A stretch of 64,000 bases of DNA from an uncultured Eubacteriales bacterium (GTDB lineage: Bacteria > Bacillota > Clostridia > Christensenellales > Aristaeellaceae), in the NCBI GenBank assembly GCA_902765735.1, contig CACXBB010000003.1, positions 62,001 through 126,000 on the forward strand. Direction: 5' to 3'. Positions 37,308-45,591 of this stretch are shown here, piece after piece. A program made the translations under genes and the position numbers. The notes below the pieces were generated by a model. It did not search any database, was not told where the DNA came from, and saw only the letters and a list, made by a program, of their open reading frames with translations. The first letter of the stretch is position 1. The number at the start of each line of letters is the position of its first letter.

Positions 37308-37323
37308 AAAAACACGTGTTTTT
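37308..37323. promoter_or_regulatory. Perfect 16-bp palindrome at the hom transcription start
   Basis: AAAAACACGTGTTTTT lies 12 nt after the -10 box, near the first transcribed bases. As DNA it would be a symmetric operator; as RNA, a short hairpin with no loop. No regulator is known to me for it. Confidence 0.65.
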
Positions 37324-37352
37324 CCTGGAAGGACACAAAGGAGCGTGTGAGC

Positions 37353-38492
37353 GTGAATATCGGACTATTGGGGCTGGGCACCATCGGCTCCGGCATCTTC
37401 GAGCACCTGCAAAAGCACGACGACATCCATGTCAGGCGCATACTGGAGCTCTTGCGGCACCCGGGGCTTGAGCACCTCGAGACCAGCGATTACGGCGAGA
37501 TCCTGAACGATCCCGAGATCGACACGGTTGTGGAGCTGATCGGCGGCATTGAGCCCGCCCACACCTTCACCGTGCAGGCGCTGAAGGCGGGCAAGAACGT
37601 GGTGTCGGCCAACAAGCTGATGCTGTCCCACCACATGGAGGAAATACTGACCCTCGCCCGCGAGATGGGCGTGCAGTACCGCTATGACGCCGCCGTGGGC
37701 GGGAGCATCCCCTTCCTGTACAATCTGATGCGCTACCGCGCCGCGGACACGCTGACCGGCATCTCCGGCATCGTCAACGGCACCACCAACCTGATCCTGG
37801 ACATCATGCAGACCGACGGCAGCGACTTCGACGCCGTGCTGAAGCAGGCCCAGAAGGAGGGCTACGCCGAGGCCAACCCCGCCGCCGACATCGACGGCAT
37901 CGACGCCCAGTGCAAGATCGCCATCGCCTCCGCCGTGGCCTATCAGAGCTATGTGCGCCCGGAGGACGTGGCCACCGAGGGCATCCGTCACATCACCGGC
38001 GGGGACATCATACAGTTTAAGGGTATGGGCCGGGTGTGCCGGCTGATCGCCCAATCCCAGGTGGTGGGCGAGGGCGTGATCACCGCGTATGTGGAGCCCA
38101 CGCTGGTGGCCGCCGATTCCACCGAGGCCGCCGTGCGCATGAACAACAACACCATCACCGTCGAAGGCGTCTACTTCGGCGAGCACACCTTCCAGGGCCA
38201 GGGTGCGGGCAAGGACCCCACCGCCTTCGCCGTGGAGCTGGGGCTTCGGGACATCATGGACGGCGTCTCCCCCCGCATGAGCCCCCTCCCGCAGGGCTAC
38301 GCGAAGGTGGACAACGGAAAGGCCGGCCATCCCTACTACCTGCGCACCGCCGCCGCCCCGGGCATCGAGGCGGAGAAGCTGGCGGACAACGTCTACCGCA
38401 CCGGCCCGCTGTCCGTACAGGCCATGCACGATCTGGCAAAGCGGCTGCGCGCCGAGGACCCGAACCTGTTCTTCGCGGGCATCCGCGATTAA
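37353..38492 (+). CDS. hom: Homoserine dehydrogenase without a complete ACT domain
   Basis: Reduces aspartate semialdehyde to homoserine. The NAD(P) fold is at the N terminus (IGLLGLGTIGSGIFEHL), and catalytic-domain motifs are GGSIPFLYNLM, IVNGTTNLIL and GQGAGKDPTA. The protein has about 379 residues against ~430 for enzymes with a C-terminal ACT domain. The ~50-residue tail starts PYYLRTAAAPG like an ACT strand but is too short and lacks the rest. The start is GTG at 37353, 9 nt after AAAGGAG; GTG at 37347 is only 3 nt away. asd follows 23 nt later. Confidence 0.93.
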   Translation: MNIGLLGLGTIGSGIFEHLQKHDDIHVRRILELLRHPGLEHLETSDYGEILNDPEIDTVVELIGGIEPAHTFTVQALKAGKNVVSANKLMLSHHMEEILTLAREMGVQYRYDAAVGGSIPFLYNLMRYRAADTLTGISGIVNGTTNLILDIMQTDGSDFDAVLKQAQKEGYAEANPAADIDGIDAQCKIAIASAVAYQSYVRPEDVATEGIRHITGGDIIQFKGMGRVCRLIAQSQVVGEGVITAYVEPTLVAADSTEAAVRMNNNTITVEGVYFGEHTFQGQGAGKDPTAFAVELGLRDIMDGVSPRMSPLPQGYAKVDNGKAGHPYYLRTAAAPGIEAEKLADNVYRTGPLSVQAMHDLAKRLRAEDPNLFFAGIRD

Positions 38493-38515
38493 TCATTTGA
38501 AAGAGGGCAATCGAT

Positions 38516-39517
38516 ATGAAGAAATTCAATGTGGCCATACTGGGCGCGACGGGCGCCGTGGGCCGTGAAATGCTCAAGGTGCTCGAGGAGCGCAAATTCC
38601 CCATCAACCGACTCAAGGCCCTGGCCAGCGCCCGCAGCGCAGGGAAAAAGCTCCCCTTTGGCGGCGGCGAGGTCATCGTGGAGGAAGCCACTGATCAATC
38701 CTTCGAGGGCATGGACATCGTGCTGGGTGCAGCCAGCAACGAGATGGCCAAGCGCTTCGCCCCGGCCATCGTGAAGGCCGGCGCGGTGTTCGTAGACAAC
38801 TCCAGCGCCTTCCGCATGGACGACAGCGTGCCGCTGATCGTGCCGGAGATCAACCCGGAGGACGCGAAAAAGCACCATGGCATCATCTCCAACCCCAACT
38901 GCTCCACCATCATCACGCTGGTGGCCGTGGCGGGCCTGAATAAGGTCTCCCCCATCAAAACCATGGTGGCCTCCACCTACCAGGCGGTGTCCGGCGCGGG
39001 CGCCAACGGCCTGATCGAGCTGGAGAAGCAGGCGAGGGCCTACGTCAACGGCGACCCCATCGAAGTCTGCGTGTTCCAGCATCAGATCGCCTTCAACCTC
39101 ATCCCCCAGATCGGCTCCGACACTGGCAACGGCTACACCACCGAGGAGATGAAGATGCAGAACGAGGGCCGGAAGATCATGCACCTGCCGGAATTGAAGG
39201 TCAGCTGCACCTGCGTGCGCGTGCCGGTGATGCGCAGCCACTCCATCTCCGTCACCCTGCGCACCGAGCGCAAGATCAGCGTGGAGGAGGCTCGCGCCGC
39301 CATCGCCGCCGCCCCCGGCTGCCGGCTGGTGGACGACCTGGCCAACAAGCAGTATCCCATGCCGCTGGACACCAGCGACCAGGACATCGTGTTCGTGGGC
39401 CGCATCCGCGACGACCTGACCTCCGACGACGGCATCACCCTGTGGTGCTGCGGCGACCAGGTCCGCAAGGGCGCCGCCACCAACGCCATCCAGATCGCGG
39501 AATTGCTTCTGGGCTGA
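38516..39517 (+). CDS. asd: Aspartate-semialdehyde dehydrogenase
   Basis: Makes aspartate semialdehyde from aspartyl phosphate, at the branch to lysine/diaminopimelate, threonine and methionine. The 333 residues fit the family. The NADP loop is GATGAVGREMLKVLE, the active-site Cys lies in SNPNCSTI, and other motifs are DNSSAFRM and RVPVMRSHS. GAAAGAGGG precedes the ATG. It is cotranscribed with hom. No aspartate kinase is in the window. Confidence 0.96.
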   Translation: MKKFNVAILGATGAVGREMLKVLEERKFPINRLKALASARSAGKKLPFGGGEVIVEEATDQSFEGMDIVLGAASNEMAKRFAPAIVKAGAVFVDNSSAFRMDDSVPLIVPEINPEDAKKHHGIISNPNCSTIITLVAVAGLNKVSPIKTMVASTYQAVSGAGANGLIELEKQARAYVNGDPIEVCVFQHQIAFNLIPQIGSDTGNGYTTEEMKMQNEGRKIMHLPELKVSCTCVRVPVMRSHSISVTLRTERKISVEEARAAIAAAPGCRLVDDLANKQYPMPLDTSDQDIVFVGRIRDDLTSDDGITLWCCGDQVRKGAATNAIQIAELLLG

Positions 39518-39532
39518 ATATGAAGACGATAC

Positions 39533-39570
39533 GCCCCATGCGACGCCGATGCGCGCATGGGGCTTATTAT
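39533..39570 (+). terminator. Terminator of hom-asd
   Basis: GCCCCATGCG (39533-39542) pairs with CGCATGGGGC (39554-39563), followed by TTATTATT, 16 nt after the asd stop. Confidence 0.78.
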
Positions 39571-39597
39571 TGGCTCTTCATGTTTTCTTGTGGGATA

Positions 39598-39877
39598 GGC
39601 ACCTCATCCGTCCCGCCTACGGCGGTCCAGGGGCTGTTGCACTAATGACCGTATGCACAAATCCGGGCGCTGAGGGCAGCGCCTCTACGCCTGAAAATGA
39701 TGTCTGCCGTAAACGATACGCTATGCTGTATCCGGCGGGCGGCGCATCGCCGCCCCTACGAGCGTGATTCGTCCTGTTGCCGTAATGCGGTTTTTATCGC
39801 AACAAACCCCATCGTAGGGACGCCATTCATGGCGTCCGCGGTTCCTGAAACGCACAGGGCGGGACGGATGAGGTGCC
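39598..39877. mobile_element. Composite element with perfect 20-bp terminal inverted repeats
   Basis: Ends GGCACCTCATCCGTCCCGCC (39598-39617) and its exact complement (39858-39877) enclose 280 bp. Nested inside are a GGGGCTGTTGC (39630-39640) … GCAACAAACCCC pair, a GGCGGGCGGCGCATCGCCGCCC palindrome and a GTAGGGACGCCATTCATGGC palindrome. About 130 bp of the interior (39713-39842) closely resembles 50943-51076. No coding frame is seen. Confidence 0.8.
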
Positions 39878-39912
39878 CACCCTCCAAGATAACGTGAGGA
39901 TTTATTTTCATC

Positions 39913-39981
39913 TTAACCCTTTATCCATAGCAGATTTTCCCCCGCTCATATAGAATGGAATCAGCAAATCGAAAGGGTTAA
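39913..39981 (+). promoter_or_regulatory. Inverted repeat that could mask the helicase ribosome site
   Basis: TTAACCCTTT (39913-39922) is exactly complementary to AAAGGGTTAA (39972-39981), which contains the only ribosome-site candidate before the ATG at 39991. Pairing would sequester it. The spacing to the ATG (13 nt) is long. Confidence 0.45.
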
Positions 39982-39990
39982 TCAAATCAC

Positions 39991-41829
39991 ATGACCTTTG
40001 AAGAACTGAATCTGATGCCCGAGCTGCGGCGCGCGGTGGAGGCGATGGGCTTTTCGGAGCCCACGGACATCCAGGCCCAGGCGATCCCCCTGCTGCGCGC
40101 GGGTGCGGACGTGATCGGCCGCTCCCAGACCGGCACGGGCAAGACCATGGCCTTCGCCATCCCCGCGGTGGAGATGATCGACCGGGACGAACCCGATCCC
40201 ACGGTGCAGGCGCTGATACTGTGCCCCACCCGGGAGCTGGCACAGCAGGGCGCGGACGAGATCAAAAAGCTGACCCGCTTCATGCTGAACATCTGGCCCG
40301 CCGAGGTCTACGGCGGCGCGGCGATGGACAGGCAGATCATGAAGCTAAGACGCTGCAACCTGGTGATTGGCACGCCGGGGCGCGTGATGGACCACATGCG
40401 GCGCGGCTCGCTGTCGCTTGAGCACGTGAAGCTGGTGGTGCTGGACGAGGCGGACGAGATGCTGTCCATGGGCTTTCGGGAGGACATCGAGACCATCCTC
40501 AAGGACGTGCCGGAGAACCACCAGACGGTGCTGTTCTCCGCCACCATGCCCGACGCCATCCTCGAGCTCACCGACCGCTTCCTGCGCGATCCGCAGCTCA
40601 TCGAGATCAACGCCGCCCAAATCACCCTGGACCAGATCACCCAGCGCTTCATGGAGGTGCCCATGGGCCGCAAGCTGGACGCGCTGAACCTGCTTCTGCA
40701 CGCCACGGAGCCGGTGCGCTGCATGATCTTCTGCAACACCAAGCTGATGGTGGACGAGGTGTCCGCCTACCTCAACAAGAACGGCTTCACCTGCGAGGGC
40801 ATCCACGGCGACATGAACCAGAGCCAGCGCACCCGGGTGATGGAGGGCTTCAAGGCCGCCCGCATACCGATCCTCGTGGCCACCGACGTGGCCGCCCGGG
40901 GCATCGACGTGAACGACGTGGACTACGTCATCAACTACGACATCCCCCAAAACAGCGAGATCTACGTGCACCGCATCGGCCGCACGGGCCGCGCGGGCAA
41001 GGCCGGCAACGCCATCACCATCGCCAGCGGGCGTCGGCAGTACTTCTTCATGCGCGACATCGCCCGGGCGGTGAAGTCCGAGATCATCGAGATCCCCATC
41101 CCCACCGTGGCGGAGATTCGTGAAAAGCAGGCCGCAAAGAACCTGGACCGCCTGCGGGACGCGCTTGAGGATGACATCCCCATGGCGTTTCAGACCATGG
41201 TGGGCCGGTTGATGGCCGAGGGCCACGCGCCCGCGCTGATCGCCTCCGCGGCGGTGCGGCTGCTGTTTGAGAGGGACGATTCGTCCCTTGCGGACATCGA
41301 GCTGGACCACAAGTCCCACGACGGCAAGGCGTACCGAAAGCTGATGCTCTCCGCCGGGCGGCGGCAGGGCGTCGCACCGAACCACATCGTCAGCTGTGTG
41401 GCCGGGCGGGCCAACATCCCCGGCGGGCAGATCGGCAAGATCGAGATCTACGACGACCGGAGCATCGTGGGCGTGCCCGCGGAGCGCGCCGAGGCCATCG
41501 CGAAGGCCATGGCGGGGGCGACCCTCTGCGGCGCGCCGGTGACGGCAAAGCTGCTGCCGGACAGGGCCGCGCCCTCCCCGAAGCCCCGCCCCCGGAAAAA
41601 TGAGCCCCGCAGGCCCGCGAGGCCCGAGCCCGCCCGGGAGGAAGCGCCCCGCAGGCGCGGCAGGATCGTGCTGTCGGAGGAGGCCCGGGCGCGCCTGCTG
41701 GACACCGGCGACCTGAGCCGCTTCGAGATCGGCCGCAACCGGCGCTCAGGCCGCAAGAACCACCACGCCGACTTCCAGCGCCGCGTGGACGACAAGCGCC
41801 GCAAGGACGACGGCCGCGACCGGCATTGA
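39991..41829 (+). CDS. DEAD-box ATP-dependent RNA helicase with DbpA-like C-terminal domain
   Basis: The protein has 612 residues. Helicase motifs in order: SQTGTGKT (45-52), PTRELAQQ (~75), TPGRVMDH, LDEADEML (~150), FSATMP, ARGIDV (~306) and HRIGRTGRAG (~330). A DbpA-type RNA-binding domain (~440-525, IVSCVAGRANIPGGQIG) and a basic Arg/Pro tail (~530-612) follow, as in CshA/CsdA-like enzymes used in ribosome assembly, RNA decay and cold adaptation. The start is ATG with a distant AAAGGG (13 nt). An upstream complementary segment suggests control of translation. Confidence 0.93.
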   Translation: MTFEELNLMPELRRAVEAMGFSEPTDIQAQAIPLLRAGADVIGRSQTGTGKTMAFAIPAVEMIDRDEPDPTVQALILCPTRELAQQGADEIKKLTRFMLNIWPAEVYGGAAMDRQIMKLRRCNLVIGTPGRVMDHMRRGSLSLEHVKLVVLDEADEMLSMGFREDIETILKDVPENHQTVLFSATMPDAILELTDRFLRDPQLIEINAAQITLDQITQRFMEVPMGRKLDALNLLLHATEPVRCMIFCNTKLMVDEVSAYLNKNGFTCEGIHGDMNQSQRTRVMEGFKAARIPILVATDVAARGIDVNDVDYVINYDIPQNSEIYVHRIGRTGRAGKAGNAITIASGRRQYFFMRDIARAVKSEIIEIPIPTVAEIREKQAAKNLDRLRDALEDDIPMAFQTMVGRLMAEGHAPALIASAAVRLLFERDDSSLADIELDHKSHDGKAYRKLMLSAGRRQGVAPNHIVSCVAGRANIPGGQIGKIEIYDDRSIVGVPAERAEAIAKAMAGATLCGAPVTAKLLPDRAAPSPKPRPRKNEPRRPARPEPAREEAPRRRGRIVLSEEARARLLDTGDLSRFEIGRNRRSGRKNHHADFQRRVDDKRRKDDGRDRH

Positions 41830-41873
41830 CGTCAACTGTAGGGTTGAATGACGCAAAATCATACCGGGAATCG

Positions 41874-41947
41874 CCGTAGGGACGCCATTCATGGCGTCCG
41901 CTGGTACCGAAACACCAGGGCGGACGCCATAAATGGCGTCCCTACGG
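41874..41947. repeat. Paired GTAGGGACGCC palindromes
   Basis: CCGTAGGGACGCCAT…ATGGCGTCC on the left and GGACGCCATAAATGGCGTCC followed by CTACGG on the right: each half is itself a palindrome, and the two halves are inverted. Similar units occur at 39820, 47293, 50850-51080 and 63460. Confidence 0.85.
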
Positions 41948-42016
41948 TCATATTTGCATTCTTGTTCTTTCCTTCATCACATCCGTTCACGACATTGGCA
42001 TTGAGGGGAGACGACC

Positions 42017-42535
42017 ATGATCCGCAGGGCAGAACCCGGCGACATCCCCTTTGTCGCCGCCATCTACGAAGCCATCCACGACCGGGAGGCGCGCGGCGAG
42101 GTCACCATCGGCTGGCAGCGGGGCGTCTACCCCACAGCGGACACCGCCCGGGAGGCCGTGGCGCTTAACGAGCTGTACGTGCTGGAGGAGGGCGGCAGGG
42201 TGGTGGCCTCCGGGCGCATCAACCAACAGCAGATGCCCGCCTACGCTCAGGTGGACTGGCGCTGCGACGCCCCGGACGACCGGGTGCTGGTGCTGCACAC
42301 GCTGACCGTCGATCCCGCCAAACAGGGCAGGGGGTACGCCCGGCAGTTCCTGGCCTTCTACGAAGACCTGGCCCGGCGGACTGGCTGCGTCGCGCTGCGC
42401 ATCGATACCAACGCGAAAAACGCCGCCGCCCGCGCCATGTACGCCAAGCACGGCTATATTGAGAGCGGCGTCATTCCCTGCGAATTCAACGGCATTCCCG
42501 GGGTGAACCTCGTCTGCATGGAGAAGCAGGTATAA
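42017..42535 (+). CDS. GNAT family N-acetyltransferase
   Basis: The protein has 172 residues. The acetyl-CoA loop reads VDPAKQGRGYARQFLAF (~98-114) and the fold is completed by ARAMYAKHGY near the end. The substrate, a small amine or protein N terminus, cannot be inferred. GAGGGGAG precedes the ATG. It ends at a bidirectional terminator facing bcp. Confidence 0.88.
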   Translation: MIRRAEPGDIPFVAAIYEAIHDREARGEVTIGWQRGVYPTADTAREAVALNELYVLEEGGRVVASGRINQQQMPAYAQVDWRCDAPDDRVLVLHTLTVDPAKQGRGYARQFLAFYEDLARRTGCVALRIDTNAKNAAARAMYAKHGYIESGVIPCEFNGIPGVNLVCMEKQV

Positions 42536-42538
42536 ATC

Positions 42539-42570
42539 ACCGGAGGGCGCGGTTTCGCGCCCTCCGGTTT
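42539..42570. terminator. Bidirectional terminator between GNAT and bcp
   Basis: ACCGGAGGGCGCG (42539-42551) pairs with CGCGCCCTCCGGT (42556-42568) around a 4-nt loop; it directly follows both convergent stops. Confidence 0.85.
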
Positions 42571-42573
42571 CAT

Positions 42574-43026
42574 TCACAGCAGCCCCAGCATCTGCGCCGG
42601 GTTCTCGGCGGCCTTGACCTTGTCCATGGCCTTCACGATCACGCCGTTTTCGTCGATCAGGTAGGTGGTCCGCACCACGCCCATGGATACCTTGCCGTAG
42701 TTCTTCTTTTCCTTCCAGCAGTCGTAGGCCGTGATGACGGTCTTTTCCACGTCCGACAGCAGCGTGAACGGCAGGCCGTAGTTCTGCTCGAACTTCTTGT
42801 GGCTGGCCACGCTGTCCTTGCTGACCCCCAGCACCACCGCGCCCTTCTCCCGGAACTGCGGGTAGAGCTCCCCGAAGCCGCAGGCCTGTTTGGTGCAGCC
42901 CGAGGTGTTGTCCTTGGGGTAGAAGTACAGTATCACCCGCTGCCCCCGATAGTCCGACAGCCTGTGCATTTCTCCGTTCTGATCCGGCAGCTCAAAGTCC
43001 GGCGCCATCTCGCCGATGTTCAGCAT
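42574..43026 (-). CDS. bcp: Thioredoxin-dependent thiol peroxidase (Bcp/PrxQ)
   Basis: Peroxiredoxin of 150 residues that reduces hydrogen peroxide and organic peroxides with thioredoxin. The peroxidatic Cys is in TSGCTKQAC (C44), with the resolving Cys five residues on (C49), the atypical 2-Cys PrxQ pattern. PDFELPDQNG opens the fold. A GGGGAGGG ribosome site precedes the ATG. Its promoter overlaps the end of spoIVA. Confidence 0.95.
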   Translation of the reverse strand: MLNIGEMAPDFELPDQNGEMHRLSDYRGQRVILYFYPKDNTSGCTKQACGFGELYPQFREKGAVVLGVSKDSVASHKKFEQNYGLPFTLLSDVEKTVITAYDCWKEKKNYGKVSMGVVRTTYLIDENGVIVKAMDKVKAAENPAQMLGLL

Positions 43027-43058
43027 ATTTTTGCCCTCCCCTGTATTTCGATACGCCT

Positions 43059-43087
43059 ATTGTATCAGATTTCGCCCGTCATAGCAA
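43059..43087 (-). promoter_or_regulatory. Promoter of bcp
   Basis: Minus-strand TTGCTA (43082-43087), a 17-nt spacer and TACAAT (43059-43064). The -35 box overlaps the spoIVA stop codon region. Confidence 0.65.
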
Positions 43088-44557
43088 TATGCAGATCATC
43101 CCGCCCGCGCCCTCGTTGACGATCTTCTCCAGCGCCTCGCGGAGCTTGGCCCGGGCATCCTCGGGCAGCCGGTTGAGCTTGCCGCTGACGCCCTCGCGCA
43201 CCAGCTCGTTGAGGGTCTTTCCGAAGATCTCGGTGTCCCAGATGCCCTCGCGGTTGCCGGCAAACTCGGCTTTCAGGTTGTTCACCAGCTCCTCGGACTG
43301 CTTCTGCGCCCCGATGATGGGATTGACCTCGGTCTGAATGTCCACCTTGATCATGTGGATGGACGGCGCGCTGGCCTTCATGCGGACCCCATAGTGAGCG
43401 CCCTGCTTCACCAGCTCCGGCTCCATCAGCTTGAGCTCGTCCATGCTGGGGGCCACCATGCCGTAGCCCGTGCGCCGCACGCTTTGGAGCGCGTCGGCCA
43501 CGCGGTCGTACTCCCGCTTGGCGGCCACGAGCTGCTTCATCAGCTCGAACAGGTGTGCCTCTCCCTCGATGGTCTGGCCGCTCGCCTCCCCCAGCACCCG
43601 GTAGAACAGGCCGTCCTTCAAGGTCAGCCGGTACTCGAGGGTGCCGTCGTTTAAGTTGATGTTCACCGGCTCGGCGGACGCCACGTACTCGTTTTCATTG
43701 AGCGCGGCCCGCAGAAGGGCGTGGTCGCGCACCCGCTTCATACCGTCCGCCGCCGACCGTATAACCGCCATCACCGACTCGCCCAGCCAGTGGTCCCCCG
43801 CCAGCGCGGTGAGCCAGGCCGGGGTCTGTATGCGCAGCTCCCTTATCGGAAACTCGAAGAGCAGGGCCTCCAGCAGGCCGTTCACGTCGTCCAGCCCCAT
43901 GTTCAAAACGTCCACGCACCTCACCGGCACGCCGTAGCGCCCGGCCAGGTTCACAGACAGCGCCTTCGCCGCCTCCGACTGGGGCTCGGCGGAGTTCAGC
44001 ACCACGATGAAGGGCTTGCCCAGGGCCTTGAGCTCGTCGATCACCCGCTCCTCGGCCTGGGGATAGGCCGCCCGGGGCAGGTCCGCCACGGTGCCGTCGG
44101 TGGTCACCACCACCCCCACGGTGGCGTGCTCCTTGATCACCTTGCGGGTGCCCGTCTCCGCCGCTTCCTCGAAGGGAATGTCGTAGTCATACCAGGGCGT
44201 GCGCACCATGCGCGCCTCGCCGCCGTCCGTCAGCCCCTGCGCGCCGGGGATCAGATACCCCACGCAGTCCACCAGCCGCACCCGCGCGGCGGCCTCGTCC
44301 TTCAATGTCACCCGCGCCGCCTCGTTGGGCACGAACTTCGGCTGGGTGGTCATGATGGTCTGGCCCGCGCCGCTCTGGGGCAGCTCGTCCCGGGTGCGCT
44401 CCCGCTCGGCCTCGTCCTCCATGCCGGGCAGCACAAGCAGTTCCATGAACCGCTTGATGAAGGTCGATTTTCCCGTGCGCACCGGGCCGACGACACCCAC
44501 ATAGATGTCGCCATCGCATCGACCTGCGATATCCCGGTACAGTTTTTGTTGATCCAT
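43079..44557 (-). CDS. spoIVA: Stage IV sporulation protein A (coat basement ATPase)
   Basis: The protein has 492 residues, equal to the B. subtilis protein. SpoIVA polymerises with ATP on the forespore surface as the coat base. The Walker A loop is GPVRTGKS (24-31), with ERERTRDELPQSGAG (~52-66) and VRLVDCVGYLIPGAQG (~96). The conserved C terminus ends GGMICILL. The start at 44557 (MDQQKLYRDI) has GGAGG 8 nt upstream; a longer frame to 44593 lacks one. It marks the organism as a spore former and partners the SipL-like protein. Confidence 0.97.
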   Translation of the reverse strand: MDQQKLYRDIAGRCDGDIYVGVVGPVRTGKSTFIKRFMELLVLPGMEDEAERERTRDELPQSGAGQTIMTTQPKFVPNEAARVTLKDEAAARVRLVDCVGYLIPGAQGLTDGGEARMVRTPWYDYDIPFEEAAETGTRKVIKEHATVGVVVTTDGTVADLPRAAYPQAEERVIDELKALGKPFIVVLNSAEPQSEAAKALSVNLAGRYGVPVRCVDVLNMGLDDVNGLLEALLFEFPIRELRIQTPAWLTALAGDHWLGESVMAVIRSAADGMKRVRDHALLRAALNENEYVASAEPVNINLNDGTLEYRLTLKDGLFYRVLGEASGQTIEGEAHLFELMKQLVAAKREYDRVADALQSVRRTGYGMVAPSMDELKLMEPELVKQGAHYGVRMKASAPSIHMIKVDIQTEVNPIIGAQKQSEELVNNLKAEFAGNREGIWDTEIFGKTLNELVREGVSGKLNRLPEDARAKLREALEKIVNEGAGGMICILL

Positions 44558-44662
44558 GGATCCCGCCTCCCGCTTGCATTTTCTCTGAATCATATGAACC
44601 GCCGGGGGGCCTTAGACCAGTGCCGTCCATATGAATTTTACTTAAACTATAACCCCCCGCGA

Positions 44663-44690
44663 TTGACATTTATCACAGCGATAGTATAAT
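44663..44690 (+). promoter_or_regulatory. Consensus promoter of the amino-acid ABC operon
   Basis: TTGACA (44663-44668), a 16-nt spacer and TATAAT (44685-44690); both hexamers perfect. Confidence 0.85.
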
Positions 44691-44718
44691 AAAACAATAA
44701 ACTGAGGAGGTTTTCAAC

Positions 44719-45516
44719 ATGAAGAGAATCATCGTCACTATCCTGGCCGTCTGCATGCTGCTGTCCGCCTGCGCCTTCGCCGAGGGCCAGTTCCGCGTGG
44801 GCATGGAGTGCGACTATCCCCCCTTCAACTGGACCCAGGTGGATGAGAACGAGAACACCGTGCCCATCGACGGCGGCATGGGCTACGCCGGCGGCTACGA
44901 CGTGGAGATCGCCAAGCGCGTGGCCGAGGGCCTGGGCAAGGAGCTGGTGATCGTGAAGGTCGAATGGGACGGCCTGATCCAGAAGCTCAACGCCGGCCAG
45001 ATCGACGCCGTGATCGCGGGCATGTCCCCCACCGCCGAGCGCAAGATCACCGTGGACTTCACCGACGCCTACTACAACTCCGACCTGGTGGTCGTGGTCC
45101 GCAAGGACAGCGCGTACGCCAACGCCGCCTCCCTCGAGGACCTGTCCGGCGCGAAGATCACCGGCCAGCTGAACACCTTCCACTACACCGTGATCGACCA
45201 GATCCCCGGCGTCCAGAAGATGCCCGCCATGGACACCTTCCCGACCATGACCGTCGCCCTGACCAGCGGCGCGATCGACGGCTACATCTCCGAGCGTCCC
45301 GGCGCTGTGTCCGCCTGCGCGGCCAACGACGCCCTGGCCTTCGTGACCCCCGGCTTTGAGGCCTCCGAGGAGGATACCTCCGTGGCCGTCGCCCTCAAGC
45401 AGGGCCAGCCCGAGCTCATCGAGCAGATCAACGGCATCCTCGCCGGCATCGACGCCGACGCCCGCAACGCGCTGATGGACAACGCCGTGCTGAACCAGCC
45501 GATCTCCGGGGACTGA
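44719..45516 (+). CDS. Polar amino-acid ABC transporter substrate-binding protein
   Basis: Family-3 binding protein of 265 residues. The signal has lipobox LSAC (Cys18), so it is probably a lipoprotein. The mature protein opens FRVGMECDYPPFNW and has GYDVEIAKRVAEGLGKEL and GMSPTAERKITVDFT, the signature of this family. GAGGAGG precedes the ATG. It heads an operon with permease and ATPase, and a heptamer hairpin follows its stop by 13 nt. Confidence 0.94.
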   Translation: MKRIIVTILAVCMLLSACAFAEGQFRVGMECDYPPFNWTQVDENENTVPIDGGMGYAGGYDVEIAKRVAEGLGKELVIVKVEWDGLIQKLNAGQIDAVIAGMSPTAERKITVDFTDAYYNSDLVVVVRKDSAYANAASLEDLSGAKITGQLNTFHYTVIDQIPGVQKMPAMDTFPTMTVALTSGAIDGYISERPGAVSACAANDALAFVTPGFEASEEDTSVAVALKQGQPELIEQINGILAGIDADARNALMDNAVLNQPISGD

Positions 45517-45529
45517 TTCTGGTTGAACG

Positions 45530-45569
45530 ATTGGGAATTGGGAATGGATACCCATTCCCAATTCCCAAT
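45530..45569 (+). repeat. Heptamer hairpin between binding protein and permease
   Basis: ATTGGGAATTGGGAATGG (45530-45547) and its exact complement (45552-45569) make an 18-bp stem with a 4-nt loop. The arms are built of the 7-nt unit GGGAATT. No T-run follows, so it may act on message stability rather than termination. Confidence 0.88.
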
Positions 45570-45591
45570 CATTATTTAAGGAAGTGACAAT

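Noticed and set aside
44558..44662. Sigma-E promoter for spoIVA
   Set aside because: A CATATGAT box resembles a -10 element, but no matching -35 lies at the right distance.
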